DNA of 38,457 nt from contig JAYVGI010000111.1 in the NCBI GenBank assembly GCA_043772355.1, positions 1 through 38,457 on the forward strand. The letters are read 5' to 3'. The notes below the pieces were generated by a model. The model did no database searches, had not been told where the DNA came from, and saw only the letters and a list, made by a program, of their open reading frames with translations. The first letter of the stretch is position 1. Each line of letters begins with the position of its first letter. The translations under genes were made by a program, and so were the position numbers. Below, one piece after another: positions 1 through 7,027 of this stretch. The stretch is from JAAFIP01 sp043772355 (GTDB taxonomy: Bacteria > Pseudomonadota > Gammaproteobacteria > Burkholderiales > Burkholderiaceae_C).

Positions 1-1
1 T

Positions 2-676
2 ATGACCGTTTATGTTCGTACCGAAGAGGGCCAGTTAGCGGCGTACAGCCCAGACTCGGCACTCCCGCGCAAGCTGCGGTCGTTGCTCAAGGTGATTGAT
101 GGCAAAACCAGCGTGGAGGTGTACACCAGCAGTCTGAGGGCCTTTGGCGATGTGCACGGTGTACTGAGATCCTTGGACATGGCGGGTTTGATCCGCCCGA
201 TCTCAAATTCGTTTTCCGGTTACATCAGTGTTCCAGCGCCAGCGCCAGCTCCAGCGCCAGTTCCAGCGCCAGCGGCCGAATTTGACAATGCTGATCAGCC
301 CAGCTCCCTGTGGAGCAGTGCCAAGACGATGATCCGCAGCAAGCTGTCGTCGCAAAACTTCAAGTCTTCCCAGCCCAGCATGCCGAACAAGCCTTCCGTG
401 CCAGGCTATGGGCATAGCGCCATGGCTACCCGGGATATGCTGACCGGAGCAACTGACCCCGAGGCGCTGACGCGGGCGGTAGACATGATGTCGGATTTTG
501 TGCTGATCAACGCCCCCTCGCAGGCCATGATGGTACTCAAGGAGTTGGAGCAATTGCGTACCTTGGAGCAGTTGGCGGTGACGCTGGGCGGCTACGAGCA
601 AGTTATCTCCCATCTGGGTGAGCCTGCCCGGGCGCATATATTGCTTGTCAAACAGATACTTCGGGAGAATATGTAA
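2..676 (+). CDS. Two-domain protein with winged-helix-like N-terminus, first gene of rhodopsin-1 cluster
   Basis: Function unknown. The 224-residue product has an N-terminal domain (about residues 1-70) with the pattern LPRKLRSLL..IDGKTSV followed by LRSLDMAGLI, which reads like a small winged-helix fold ending in a beta-wing. A Pro-Ala repeat linker (about residues 78-92) follows, then a helical C-terminal domain (about 150-224). Both domains recur in the gene at 1100-1720, and the N-terminal one also at 713-1051, so the three are paralogues. The ATG at position 2 is the first possible start visible; the gene might begin outside the window, but the N-terminus matches the start of the paralogues. 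It lies on the same strand, 36 bases before the next gene, in an apparent operon that ends with a rhodopsin. No catalytic motif or membrane segment is visible. Transcriptional or signalling adaptor roles are guesses. Confidence 0.75.
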   Translation: MTVYVRTEEGQLAAYSPDSALPRKLRSLLKVIDGKTSVEVYTSSLRAFGDVHGVLRSLDMAGLIRPISNSFSGYISVPAPAPAPAPVPAPAAEFDNADQPSSLWSSAKTMIRSKLSSQNFKSSQPSMPNKPSVPGYGHSAMATRDMLTGATDPEALTRAVDMMSDFVLINAPSQAMMVLKELEQLRTLEQLAVTLGGYEQVISHLGEPARAHILLVKQILRENM

Positions 677-712
677 TGTATGTGCGGGCTGAGTTAACGG
701 AAAACCATAAAA

Positions 713-1051
713 ATGTCTGATATCAAAGACGTGGTGTATGCCATCACTGCCAGGGGTTTTGCCACCTTGCGTACTGAGAGCGCCGTGGTGTCGTTGCAGC
801 ATAAAACTATTTTGACCATGGTGGACGGCGTGTGCCCCGTGGCGCAGTATGTACCCTTCCTGCTTGCCTTTGCGCCGATTGAAGAGAAATTTCAGCTGTT
901 GGAAACATTAGGCTGTCTTCGCCGGGTGGGCACCGTGTCGAGTTACGCTGTGAAGATGTTCGACGCTTCTTCCCAGCCCGGTGTGTCCGTATCAAAAATG
1001 CCGCGTATCGACGCAGAGCACCAGAATTCGGGGTTCGCACCTTTTGCGTAG
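713..1051 (+). CDS. Single-domain winged-helix-like protein, second gene of rhodopsin-1 cluster
   Basis: Function unknown. The 112-residue protein aligns over about residues 5-75 with the N-terminal domains of both flanking genes: an opening beta-strand segment (YAITARGFATL), a helix containing LQHKTILTMVDG, and a final LLETLGCLRRVG element equivalent to the LxxLxxxGLI ending of the neighbours. It lacks the low-complexity linker and helical C-terminal domain of its paralogues; its last 35 residues look disordered. The start at 713 follows the upstream stop by 36 bases, with only a weak purine-rich ribosome site. The order of full, short and full paralogue before a rhodopsin gene suggests subunits of one complex, which is inference. 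No enzymatic residues are recognised. Confidence 0.7.
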   Translation: MSDIKDVVYAITARGFATLRTESAVVSLQHKTILTMVDGVCPVAQYVPFLLAFAPIEEKFQLLETLGCLRRVGTVSSYAVKMFDASSQPGVSVSKMPRIDAEHQNSGFAPFA

Positions 1052-1099
1052 TTTGGCTACCCCGCCAAAGTTGTCAGTTAATTAGTAGGAGTTACAAAT

Positions 1100-1720
1100 A
1101 TGTCCAATATATACCGCAAGTCGTTCAAAGGCATCGACGAGGTGGCCTTCAAGACCTCTGGTCTGCCCATGCGCATGATGAGCTATTTGGTCGCGGTGGA
1201 TGGCGAGTCGTCGGTAGACCAGCTGGTGGCGCGCAACCCACAGCTGCCCTCGCTGGCGGCCGTGCTGCAAGGCCTGTCCGAGCAGGGCTTTTTGGAACTG
1301 GCCGGGACCGCTGCCAATGTGGTGGGCATAGGCGCGGCACGCGTGGCCAACGGCGCGCCCATGCAGCAGTACCAGCAGCCCATGCAGCAGCCCATGCAGC
1401 AACAGCCGCAGCAGCAATACCAGCCCCAGCAGCAGCAGTACCAGCCCCAGCAGCAGCCCCAGCAAAGCTATGCGCCGCAGCAGCAGCAGCAGCAGCCCCT
1501 GCCTTCGCCTGAGCTTGAGATCATCAAGACCAACATGATGCGTGACGTCAGCGGCATATTGGGCTCCGACGCAGCGCCGGTGATCAGCAAAATTCAGGGT
1601 TGCCGTACCAAAGACGATTTGTTCAGCACCATGATCGGTATCAAAAAAATTATCACCATCTACTCTGACCGTAACGCCGCCGACAAGTTTGGAGCCCGTT
1701 ACAACAACCTTGTCGCTTAA
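1100..1720 (+). CDS. Winged-helix-like protein with polyglutamine linker, third gene of rhodopsin-1 cluster
   Basis: Function unknown. The 206-residue protein has the same layout as the gene at position 2. The N-terminal domain (residues 1-70) carries LPMRMMSYLVAVDGESSV and LQGLSEQGFLEL. A low-complexity linker (about residues 90-138) is made almost wholly of Gln with Pro, Tyr and Met. The helical C-terminal domain (about 140-206) shares the NMMRDV...V..I..CRTKDDL pattern with the DMMSDF...LEQLRTLEQL segment of the first paralogue. A clear ribosome site (AGGAG, 1087-1091) lies nine bases before ATG 1100. The rhodopsin gene starts 75 bases after its stop, and no convincing terminator separates them, only a T-run near 1732. 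The polyglutamine tract is unusual for bacteria and may promote self-association. Confidence 0.75.
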   Translation: MSNIYRKSFKGIDEVAFKTSGLPMRMMSYLVAVDGESSVDQLVARNPQLPSLAAVLQGLSEQGFLELAGTAANVVGIGAARVANGAPMQQYQQPMQQPMQQQPQQQYQPQQQQYQPQQQPQQSYAPQQQQQQPLPSPELEIIKTNMMRDVSGILGSDAAPVISKIQGCRTKDDLFSTMIGIKKIITIYSDRNAADKFGARYNNLVA

Positions 1721-1795
1721 GTTTCTACGGGTTTTTTTCAATCATTCCATGGGACATATTTCCCAGTTCACAGTTTCCAATAACAGGAGCACACG

Positions 1796-2542
1796 ATGCA
1801 ATTTGATTTAATTATGGCCACCCAGTTCTCATTTTTAATGGGGTTTTTGGGCATGGCGGGCGGTGCGCTTTACTTTGCGCTGATTAAAAATTCGCTGCCC
1901 ATGGACAGCCAGTCCAACGCGGCCACCTCGGCGGTGTACTGTTTTATGGCCGCCATGATGTATCTGCTGATCAACATGAAGTATGGCATTGGCACTGACT
2001 CGCTATCCAAGGGCGATTACCCGACCGTGTTGCGCTATATCGACTGGCTGGTGACTACGCCTTTGCTGGTTAACAAGTTCCCCGAGATGCTGGGTGGCGA
2101 TGATGCTGCTGCGGTGGCTATCCTGGTGATTGTGGCCGACATCATGATGATCGTGTTTGGCTTTGCAGGCGAGGTGTCTATCAACGCCGCCAAGGGCGCT
2201 ACCGTGGTGGGCTGGGCGATGTTTGGTGTGGGCTCGCTGGCCTGGTTGTTTATCATCTTTATCTTGTACACAGCGGTGACCAATGCCTCGGCCAACAAGC
2301 TGGGCCCCGTCAAGCAGGGCCTGAGCCGCCTCAAGCTGTTTATCGTGTTCGGTTGGGCTATTTACCCACTGGGCTTTCTCATCACGCTGATTTCCAACTC
2401 GCCCGACGTGCGCATTGCCCGTGAGTTGATCTACAACTTCGCCGACCTGTTCAACAAGGTGGGCTTCGGTATGGTGGCGCTGTACGCAGTGCGCCAGGTG
2501 ATGCGCGAGCAGAAGATTCGCGACGCGATGGCCGCTCTGTAA
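1796..2542 (+). CDS. Type-1 rhodopsin with unusual Asp-Thr-Lys motif
   Basis: Seven-helix retinal protein of 248 residues. The Schiff-base lysine is K221 in helix G (FADLFNKVGFG) and helix F carries WAIYPLG, both family hallmarks. In helix C the three positions that define proteorhodopsin pumping are D83 (counter-ion), T87 and K94, so the usual carboxylate proton donor is replaced by lysine. The helix-B histidine that pairs with the counter-ion in proteorhodopsins is methionine (about M55). L91 at the spectral-tuning site predicts green absorption. There is no signal peptide, unlike the second rhodopsin. Ribosome site AGGAG (1785-1789) precedes ATG 1796. A lysine donor is known from the Exiguobacterium sibiricum pump, but that protein keeps the histidine. 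Pumping, slow-cycle sensing or another role cannot be settled from sequence; the upstream three-gene cassette favours signalling by inference. Confidence 0.93.
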   Translation: MQFDLIMATQFSFLMGFLGMAGGALYFALIKNSLPMDSQSNAATSAVYCFMAAMMYLLINMKYGIGTDSLSKGDYPTVLRYIDWLVTTPLLVNKFPEMLGGDDAAAVAILVIVADIMMIVFGFAGEVSINAAKGATVVGWAMFGVGSLAWLFIIFILYTAVTNASANKLGPVKQGLSRLKLFIVFGWAIYPLGFLITLISNSPDVRIARELIYNFADLFNKVGFGMVALYAVRQVMREQKIRDAMAAL

Positions 2543-2560
2543 ACCAGAGTTTAATTTGTC

Positions 2561-2593
2561 AAAAAGGCCACAGATTGCTGTGGCCTTTTTTTT
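2561..2593 (+). terminator. Intrinsic terminator after rhodopsin 1
   Basis: A perfect stem pairs AAAAAGGCCACAG (2561-2573) with CTGTGGCCTTTTT (2578-2590) around a four-base loop, followed by Ts to 2593. It starts 18 bases after the rhodopsin-1 stop. It separates the first rhodopsin unit from the proteorhodopsin and carotenoid unit, so the two rhodopsins are probably transcribed independently. Confidence 0.93.
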
Positions 2594-2851
2594 CGCCTCA
2601 ATTTTGTCCATGTTTTGTCAAAGCAGATGCGGAAAATGTCGCATTAGTTACGTAAAGCACTAGATTTGCCTGTAGATTAGTGTAATCCCGAATAGATACC
2701 GATTAGTCTAGAACTAGAATGAAGGTTCATGATTAGACTGGACTCGTTTTAACGGGCGCCCGATAAGAGCGAGATCACTGAAATCATGACAGGCGAAGAA
2801 TTGCGAGATTCTTCATTTCAACCGGTCATGCATTTTTATAGGGAGACTAGC
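2594..2851 (+). promoter_or_regulatory. Control region of the proteorhodopsin-carotenoid operon, with palindrome
   Basis: This AT-richer gap of 258 bases between the terminator and the second rhodopsin must hold the promoter of the downstream operon. It contains a perfect 13-base dyad, GATTA-GTG-TAATC (2675-2687), two more copies of GATTAG (2701-2706 and 2731-2736), and a second imperfect dyad TAGT-CTAGA-ACTA (2704-2716). No -35/-10 pair is convincing: TTGCCT at 2666-2671 is the best -35-like hexamer, but no good -10 lies at the right spacing. An activator-dependent or alternative-sigma promoter is possible. Regulation by light is inference from the genes it controls. Confidence 0.5.
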
Positions 2852-3655
2852 ATGATGTTGCGCAATATAGGGTCCAAAGCGATCCTGGGGTTAGGTCTTG
2901 GCACAGCAGTGGCGCTTGCGTCCACACAGGCTGCTGCCGCATCGGGGGCAATTCTCAAACCCGATGATTTCGTGGGTATTTCGTTCTGGCTTATCACCAT
3001 GGCTTTAATGGCCTCTACCGTGTTTTTCTTTCTGGAGCGAGACCGCGTCTCGGCCAAGTGGAAAACATCGCTCACCGTCTCGGGTTTGGTCACTTTGGTG
3101 GCTGCTGTCCACTATTTGTACATGCGTGAGGTGTGGGTCAGCACAGGCTCTTCACCGACGGTGTTTCGCTACATTGACTGGCTCATTACGGTGCCCTTGT
3201 TGATGATTGAGTTTTTCCTGATTTTGTCGGCGGTGACCAAAGTGTCAACGGGCGTATTTTGGCGCCTGATGATAGGCACCGTGGTGATGCTGGTGGGTGG
3301 CTACTTGGGTGAGGCGCGCTATGTGTCTGCGTGGCCCGCATTCATCGTGGGTATGGCTGGTTGGGCGTTTATTTTGTACGAAATTTTTGTCGGCGAAGCC
3401 AGCAAAATCAACGCCCAAAGCGCACCGCCCGCAGTGCAGTCGGCCTTTAGCACCATGCGTTTGATTGTGACCATCGGCTGGGCTATCTACCCGATTGGCT
3501 ACTTCTTCGGTTACCTCACCGGCAGCGGGCCAGAGGCCAGTGCCAATGCGTTAAACCTGATCTACAACCTGGCGGACGTGCTCAACAAGATCGCCTTTGG
3601 TTTGATCATCTGGAGCGTGGCCGTGAGCGAGTCTGAGGCCAGTGCCAAACGGTAG
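2852..3655 (+). CDS. Proteorhodopsin, green-type light-driven proton pump
   Basis: Light-driven outward proton pump of the inner membrane, 267 residues. Helix C shows D109 (acceptor), T113 and E120 (donor), the canonical proteorhodopsin triad; H87 in helix B pairs with the acceptor, and K246 in helix G (NLADVLNKIAFG) binds retinal. L117 at the tuning position predicts green absorption. Residues 1-30 form a signal peptide ending near ALASTQAAAA, as is common for proteorhodopsins. I chose ATG 2852 because AGGGAG (2840-2845) sits six bases upstream; an in-frame ATG at 2786 would prepend 22 residues lacking signal character. Its stop overlaps the crtE start by 14 bases, so pigment synthesis is coupled to opsin expression. 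A tryptophan is kept in helix E where carotenoid-binding xanthorhodopsins have glycine, so an antenna carotenoid is unlikely. Confidence 0.96.
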   Translation: MMLRNIGSKAILGLGLGTAVALASTQAAAASGAILKPDDFVGISFWLITMALMASTVFFFLERDRVSAKWKTSLTVSGLVTLVAAVHYLYMREVWVSTGSSPTVFRYIDWLITVPLLMIEFFLILSAVTKVSTGVFWRLMIGTVVMLVGGYLGEARYVSAWPAFIVGMAGWAFILYEIFVGEASKINAQSAPPAVQSAFSTMRLIVTIGWAIYPIGYFFGYLTGSGPEASANALNLIYNLADVLNKIAFGLIIWSVAVSESEASAKR

Positions 3656-4580
3656 TGCCCTGGGGCAGACCACGCACCGTGGGCTGTGGCTCAGTGAGTA
3701 TGACGACTATGCAGACCTGCCAGCCCAGCTTGAGCGCACCCTGCTGGAGCTACTGGGTGCGAATGCATCGCCTGCTCTGGCGGACAAGCCCTCGGCTGCT
3801 GCGCTGGCTGCTGCCTACCACCTGGGCTCTGGCGGCCATCGGGTAAGAGGCCGCCTGGCGCTGGGCGCAGGCCTGGCGCTGGGGCTGTCCAAGCCCGACG
3901 CTTTGTGTATTGCAGCGGCTGCCGAGCTGCTGCACAACGCCTCTTTGGTACACGACGACTTGCAAGACCGTGACGCACTGCGCCACGGCCAAGAGGCGGT
4001 GTGGGTCCAGTTTGGGGCCAACGTGGCCGTGTGGACTGGCGATTTGATGCTGTCGGCCGCCTACGCCGCGCTGTGTGAGATCACCCCACTGCACAAGCTG
4101 CCGGCCTTGCTGGCCGTGGTGCATGAGCGCGTGGCAGGGGCGATTGCGGGGCAATGCGCTGACCTGGGCGCGGGAGCCCATGCAGTGGACGATGTGGCGG
4201 CCTACCAGCGCATTGCGCAGGCCAAGTCGGGTGCCTTGCTGAGCCTGCCGCTGGAGCTGGCTTTGCTGGCCAGCGACCATGGTGCCTGGGCCGAGCATGC
4301 GCGCAGTGCTGCCGAGGCGTTTTCTGTGGGCTATCAGGTGGTGGACGACTTGGCCGATGTCGAGCGCGACAGCCAGTCAGGAGCGCTGAATATTGTGTTT
4401 GTCTTGCAGCAGGCGGGCTTTGGCTTTGGCGAGGCAGCGTATTCAAAGGCCAGGCAGTTGGGCTGTGAGCATCTGGACCGCGCCATTGCGCTGGCAAATG
4501 AACTTCCCCGTGAATCAGGGGCTTTATTGGTGGAGTTGTCGCTTAAACTTCGGCACTTACTCACGGTTAAAAACGATTGA
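3642..4580 (+). CDS. crtE: Geranylgeranyl diphosphate synthase (polyprenyl synthetase)
   Basis: Trans-prenyltransferase that extends allylic diphosphates with isopentenyl diphosphate to GGPP, the precursor of phytoene. The 312-residue protein shows GSGGHRVRGRL (about 62-72) for substrate binding, the first Asp-rich motif DDLQD at 105-109 and the second, DDLAD, at 235-239, each binding Mg-diphosphate. The only sensible start is GTG 3642, which overlaps the end of the proteorhodopsin gene by 14 bases; a GAGG-like site precedes it. The stop TGA overlaps the crtI ATG. Sequence cannot prove chain length, but the position directly before crtI-crtB-crtY fits a C20 product. Confidence 0.92.
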   Translation: MPNGSALGQTTHRGLWLSEYDDYADLPAQLERTLLELLGANASPALADKPSAAALAAAYHLGSGGHRVRGRLALGAGLALGLSKPDALCIAAAAELLHNASLVHDDLQDRDALRHGQEAVWVQFGANVAVWTGDLMLSAAYAALCEITPLHKLPALLAVVHERVAGAIAGQCADLGAGAHAVDDVAAYQRIAQAKSGALLSLPLELALLASDHGAWAEHARSAAEAFSVGYQVVDDLADVERDSQSGALNIVFVLQQAGFGFGEAAYSKARQLGCEHLDRAIALANELPRESGALLVELSLKLRHLLTVKND

Positions 4581-6055
4581 TGCACACAGTAGTTATCGGC
4601 GCAGGTTTTGGCGGTTTGGCGGCGGCCTTGCGTACAGCAGCCAGAGGACATCAGGTCACTGTGCTGGACCGTTTGCCCGGCCCGGGTGGGCGAGGGCGCG
4701 AGTTTGTGCGGGAAAAGTATGGCCTGCAGTTTCGCTACGACGCTGGGCCTACGGTGCTGACCGCGCCCATTTTGTTTGAAGAGCTGTTTGCGTTGTTTGG
4801 CGAGCGCCTGGCCGACCATGTAGAGCTGATGGCCGTGACCCCGTGGTACCAAATGCGCTTTGCCGACGGCACGCAGCTAGACTATGGCGGCAGCACTGAG
4901 CAGATTCAAGCCGAGATAGCCAAGTTCTCGCAGGCCGATGCGCTGGCGTACCCTGCATTTTTGGCCCACTCGCAAAAGCTGTTTGAAAAAGGCTACGAAG
5001 AGCTGGGCAGCCAGCCCTTTCTGGGCTGGGGCTCGATGCTCAAGGCTTTGCCCGCGATGCTGCGCCTGCGCGCGGACCGCTCGGTGTACGACGTGACGGC
5101 GCGCTACTTTAACGATGAGAGGGTGCGCCGCGCCTTCAGCATCCAGCCCTTGCTGGTGGGTGGCAACCCGTTTGATACCACCAGTATTTACAGCCTGATC
5201 CACTACCTGGAGCGCAAGTGGGGGGTGTGGTTTCCGCGTGGGGGCATGGCCCGCCTGGTGGACGCGCTGGTGGCGCTGGGCCAGCGCCACGGCGTTACGT
5301 TTGTGTGGAATGCCGATGTGCAGACCATTACCGAGAGCGGCGGCCAGGCCACAGGTGTTGTGCTGCAAGACGGCCGCGTTTTCAAGGCCGATGCGGTGGT
5401 AAGCAATGCGGATGCCGGGCATACGATCTCCAAGCTATTGCCGCAAGGTTTGCAACGGCCACGCCAGGTTGCCAGCAAGCAGTATTCGATGGGCTTGTTT
5501 GTATGGTATTTCAGCACCAGCCGGGTGTATGCTGATGTGCCGCACCATACTATTTTGTTTGGCACCACCTACCGCGAGGTGCTGCACAAAATATTTGAAA
5601 GCCAGCAATTGTCGGACGATTTAAGCATTTATCTGCACCGTCCCAGCGCGACAGATGCGCGTTATGCGCCGGCCGGGCACGACAGTTTTTATGCGCTGGT
5701 ACCCGTGCCCAACCTGGGCGCAGGCATTGACTGGGCTACGCAAGCTGCCCCGTTCAAGGCCTTGCTGCAAGCGCAGCTTGCGCGCAGGCTGCTACCCGGG
5801 CTGGCGGACTGTATCGTGGACGAGCATTGCGTCACGCCCAGCTACTTTGCCAATGAACTTTTGTCGCCCCACGGCTCGGGTTTTTCCATTACGCCCAAGT
5901 TCACGCAGTCGGCAGGCTTTCGCTTTCCCAACCGCTCGCCCGATCTGCCGAACCTGTATTTTGTAGGCGCGGGCACGCACCCGGGTGCAGGCGTGCCGGG
6001 TGTGGTGACCTCGGCCAAGGTGGTGGAGCGTTTGATGTTTGGCGGTGTGCAATGA
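4580..6055 (+). CDS. crtI: Phytoene desaturase
   Basis: FAD-dependent desaturase turning phytoene into lycopene at the membrane surface. The 491-residue length is normal for bacterial CrtI. The N-terminus has the dinucleotide fold VIGAGFGGLAAAL and the GPGGRG turn; the C-terminus has LYFVGAGTHPGAGVPGV, the FAD-contacting signature of the family. ATG 4580 overlaps the crtE stop (TGATG), and the crtI stop overlaps crtB (ATGA), so the three are translationally coupled. The lycopene cyclase gene downstream supports a four-step desaturase that yields lycopene, but the number of steps cannot be read from sequence. Confidence 0.95.
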   Translation: MHTVVIGAGFGGLAAALRTAARGHQVTVLDRLPGPGGRGREFVREKYGLQFRYDAGPTVLTAPILFEELFALFGERLADHVELMAVTPWYQMRFADGTQLDYGGSTEQIQAEIAKFSQADALAYPAFLAHSQKLFEKGYEELGSQPFLGWGSMLKALPAMLRLRADRSVYDVTARYFNDERVRRAFSIQPLLVGGNPFDTTSIYSLIHYLERKWGVWFPRGGMARLVDALVALGQRHGVTFVWNADVQTITESGGQATGVVLQDGRVFKADAVVSNADAGHTISKLLPQGLQRPRQVASKQYSMGLFVWYFSTSRVYADVPHHTILFGTTYREVLHKIFESQQLSDDLSIYLHRPSATDARYAPAGHDSFYALVPVPNLGAGIDWATQAAPFKALLQAQLARRLLPGLADCIVDEHCVTPSYFANELLSPHGSGFSITPKFTQSAGFRFPNRSPDLPNLYFVGAGTHPGAGVPGVVTSAKVVERLMFGGVQ

Positions 6056-6993
6056 GCCAGCCCCTGCCTTTGCAAAGCGATATGAGCCCGCAAGCGGTGA
6101 TGAACCACCACGCCAAGTCGTTTTCTTGGGCGGCGCGGTTTTTGTCCAGTGCTGCGCGCAAAGATGCCGCCTTGCTGTACGCCTTTGCCCGCACCGCCGA
6201 CGACTATGCCGATGAAGAGTGCCTGGGCAGCGTGCCAAAGCGTTTGCAGTATTTGGCCGCTATGCGGGAGCAAGCCTTGGCCGCCCAGGCATCGGATGGC
6301 CCAGCGCCGGTATCTATTCTGTCCTGCGCCACTGGCCAGATGCTGCGCTGCTACGGCGTGCCTGATGCCGTGCTGCTGTGCTTTATGGACAGCTTGCAAG
6401 CCGATGCCGGGCCCCGCGCCATAGACAGCCAGCAAGAGCTGCTGCGCTTTGCCTACGGCGTAGCGGGCACGGTGGGGCAAATGATGCGGCCGCTGTTAGG
6501 CGCGCCCGGGCACGCCGATGCCTATGCCGTCGCTCTGGGCGTGGCCATGCAGCTGACCAACATTGCCCGCGACGTGGTGGAAGATGCCCAGCGCGGGCGC
6601 TGCTACATACCCGCACAGTGGGGTGTGACTAGCCAAGTGTTGGCGGACCCGCAAAGCATCACACAGCGCCACCAGGCCTTTGCCGCAGTGCGCAGGCTGC
6701 TGGCGCTGGCGGACGATTTTTATGCCTACGCGCATTCGGGTATTCAGGCCATCCCCGCGCCCAACCGCCGCGCTATCCGCATCGCCAGCGCGCTGTACCA
6801 GGCCATTGGCCACAAAATAGTGCAAGGCGGGCCGCAGCGGTATTGGCAAGAGCGCACCTCCTTGGGCGCCATGGAGAAGTCGTGGCTGATCGTGCGCACC
6901 TTGGTCAGCAGCGCCCCCACTGCCCAGCCGGTGCGTGACGTGTGGCGCACCGAGCTGTCTCACTTGGCCGACACGCCGGGCTTTCCGGCCTAA
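6052..6993 (+). CDS. crtB: Phytoene synthase
   Basis: Condenses two GGPP molecules head to head into phytoene, the first committed carotenoid step. The 313-residue protein carries the trans-isoprenyl synthase motifs: DDYADEE at about residues 50-56 and DVVEDAQRGRCYIP in the second half, where the Asp residues bind Mg and the diphosphates. ATG 6052 overlaps the crtI stop by four bases. The gap to crtY is 34 bases. Squalene/hydroxysqualene synthases (HpnC/HpnD) are relatives, but the crt operon context settles the assignment. Confidence 0.95.
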   Translation: MSQPLPLQSDMSPQAVMNHHAKSFSWAARFLSSAARKDAALLYAFARTADDYADEECLGSVPKRLQYLAAMREQALAAQASDGPAPVSILSCATGQMLRCYGVPDAVLLCFMDSLQADAGPRAIDSQQELLRFAYGVAGTVGQMMRPLLGAPGHADAYAVALGVAMQLTNIARDVVEDAQRGRCYIPAQWGVTSQVLADPQSITQRHQAFAAVRRLLALADDFYAYAHSGIQAIPAPNRRAIRIASALYQAIGHKIVQGGPQRYWQERTSLGAMEKSWLIVRTLVSSAPTAQPVRDVWRTELSHLADTPGFPA

Positions 6994-7027
6994 ATTTCCC
7001 CGCCTAAAACGCTTATGCTTAGCCCTT

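Noticed and set aside
203..802. Long minus-strand reading opposite the first cassette gene
   Set aside because: Antisense shadow of the Pro-Ala repeat gene; Trp/Arg-rich composition and no family resemblance.
1082..1741. Minus-strand reading with a long Leu-rich stretch opposite the third cassette gene
   Set aside because: The Leu run is the reverse complement of the CAG repeats; the plus-strand gene has ribosome site and paralogues.
1721..1745. Possible terminator between the third cassette gene and rhodopsin 1
   Set aside because: A T-run is present at 1732-1738 but no stable stem precedes it, so read-through into the rhodopsin gene is more likely.
2003..2611. Minus-strand reading opposite rhodopsin 1
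   Set aside because: His/Gln-rich shadow of a membrane protein gene that also crosses the terminator.
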